This document shows positions 4,185 to 5,106 of a stretch of DNA of 5,106 nt, one piece after another; the stretch's first letter is position 1, and the number at the start of each line of letters is the position of its first letter. A program made the position numbers and the translations under genes. The notes under the pieces are model-generated. The model did not search any database and was not told the DNA's origin. It was given only the letters and a program-made list of their open reading frames with translations. The DNA comes from Campylobacteraceae bacterium. GTDB lineage: Bacteria > Campylobacterota > Campylobacteria > Campylobacterales > Sulfurovaceae. The stretch is from assembly GCA_027031505.1 (NCBI GenBank), contig JALVQH010000174.1, forward strand, positions 1 to 5,106, read 5' to 3'.

Positions 4185-5106
4185 TTACGCCTCCCCCAGC
4201 TTCTCAATCGTGACCGGTTTGTTGTCGACCCCCATGAGTTTCGCGGCGCGGGCTTTGATCCCCTTGATGGTGAAGCCGTAGCGTTTGAAGAGTTCTTTAG
4301 CGGGGGCGGAGGCGCCGAAGGTCTCCATCCCCAGCACATCGTCGGCGTATCGGTAGTACTCGGTGGCGCGCGCCGCTTCGACGGCGAGAACTTTGGTCTC
4401 AGGCTTGATGACCGCCTGTTTGTACGCCTCATCCTGCTCATGGAAGAGATCGAGGCATGGGACGGAGACGATGTTGGCCGGGATACCCATCTGCTCGAGG
4501 AAGCATCCCGCCTGGAGGGAGGGCATCACTTCCGAGCCGCTCGCCATGATGGTGAGCGCTGCCCCTTCGCGCTCCTTGATGAGGTAGGCGCCGCGTGACG
4601 GGTCGCCGAAATCGCGGGTGGGTTTGAGGGTCTTGAGCTTCTGTCGGCTGAGGACGAAGCCATGGGGGGCGTCGATCGTCAGTGCCGTCTGCCACGCCGC
4701 GACGTTTTCGGTCGCATCAGCCGGACGCCAGAGATAAAAGCCCGGCAGCGCGCGGAACTGGCTGATCTGCTCGATCGGCTCGTGGGTGGGGCCGTCCTCT
4801 CCGACGCCGATGCTGTCGTGCGTCCAGACAAAGAAGTTCTGGATCCCGGTCAGCGCGGCGATCCGCACGGAGGGTTTCTGATAATCACTGAAGACAAAGA
4901 ATGTCGCATTAAACGGCATGAGCGTACCATAAAGCGCCATGGCATTGGTGATCGCTGCCATGGCATGCTCCCGGATCCCGAAGTGGATGTTTTTGCCGCG
5001 GGGGAAGTCCCCCATCTCTTTGAGCGTCGTTTTGTTCGACGGCGCCAGATCGGCCGATCCGCCGACAAATCCTGGGAGTGCTTTGGCGATGGCATTGAGG
5101 ATCTGC
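4185..5106 (-). CDS. tkt: Transketolase, C-terminal 306 codons (5' end beyond window)
   Basis: Transketolase is a cytoplasmic thiamine-diphosphate enzyme that moves two-carbon ketol units between sugar phosphates in the pentose phosphate (and, where present, Calvin) pathways. The visible part covers the pyrimidine-binding and C-terminal domains. Numbering from the first full codon (CAG at 5105): GGSADLAPSNKT at 15-26; NIHFGIREHAM at 39-49, with the catalytic Glu at 46; the aromatic cofactor-contact stretch NATFFVFSDYQ near 66-76; THDSIGVGEDGPTHEP at 95-110, with substrate-contacting His residues; SRQ at 153-155; ASGSEV at 188-193; and FGASAPAKELF near 263-273. The frame is open to the right window edge, so the Met at 5015 is internal. 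Stop is TAA 4187-4185. About 13-15 residues follow the point where I remember E. coli TktA ending. No clear terminator is seen in the 67-base gap to the convergent small gene. Confidence 0.97.
   Translation of the reverse strand, partial: QILNAIAKALPGFVGGSADLAPSNKTTLKEMGDFPRGKNIHFGIREHAMAAITNAMALYGTLMPFNATFFVFSDYQKPSVRIAALTGIQNFFVWTHDSIGVGEDGPTHEPIEQISQFRALPGFYLWRPADATENVAAWQTALTIDAPHGFVLSRQKLKTLKPTRDFGDPSRGAYLIKEREGAALTIMASGSEVMPSLQAGCFLEQMGIPANIVSVPCLDLFHEQDEAYKQAVIKPETKVLAVEAARATEYYRYADDVLGMETFGASAPAKELFKRYGFTIKGIKARAAKLMGVDNKPVTIEKLGEA

Noticed and set aside
1..5106. CRISPR array, tRNA or rRNA gene
   Set aside because: No regularly spaced direct repeats and no tRNA- or rRNA-like sequence were seen on either strand.

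Overview
The window looks chromosomal and most likely comes from a Campylobacterota (epsilonproteobacterial) genome on the higher-GC side of that group. The strongest clue is the RdgB/HAM1 protein: its sequence style, including a VHGWM block before the GFGYDPMF motif, is what I remember from Sulfurimonas/Sulfuricurvum-type bacteria. No genus can be fixed from the sequence alone.

Layout from left to right: (1) the 5' 165 codons of rdgB on the minus strand, running off the left edge; (2) a 143-base divergent intergenic region with two overlapping -10 boxes and a long stem-loop in the probable yajR leader; (3) a complete YajR-type MFS transporter with a C-terminal soluble YAM-like domain; (4) a small hairpin repeat starting five bases after the yajR stop, also open as a 28-codon ORF that overlaps that stop by one base; (5) a complete AAA_14/DUF4143-type ATPase gene with its own extended -10 promoter; (6) a 365-base gene-free stretch holding a 121-base palindromic element related to the hairpin in (4), then a pair of mutually exclusive hairpins, then an extended -10 promoter; (7) a small, AT-rich gene for a probable exported helical protein; (8) the C-terminal 306 codons of transketolase on the minus strand, convergent with (7) and running off the right edge.

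The outer genes are housekeeping: nucleotide-pool sanitation (rdgB), an MFS pump of unassigned substrate (yajR) and the pentose phosphate pathway (tkt). The stretch from about 1976 to 4160 looks like accessory DNA placed between them. It carries a sporadically distributed ATPase family, a repeat family present in three copies on both sides of that ATPase, unusual hairpins and a base-composition drop. In 60-base lines counted by hand, GC is about 33-40% in the small exported gene, 53% in the ATPase, 57% in yajR and 70% in one tkt line. There is no evidence that the ATPase and the small exported protein work together.

The least expected observation is the repeat family. Three copies of a roughly 26-base unit form two hairpins bracketing the ATPase gene. 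All three copies can be read in the same frame as a heptapeptide SDY(V/L)LVR followed by a stop. They may be miniature inverted-repeat elements, ends of a small ATPase-carrying element, 3' stabilising hairpins, or relics of a short coding sequence. The window alone does not decide.
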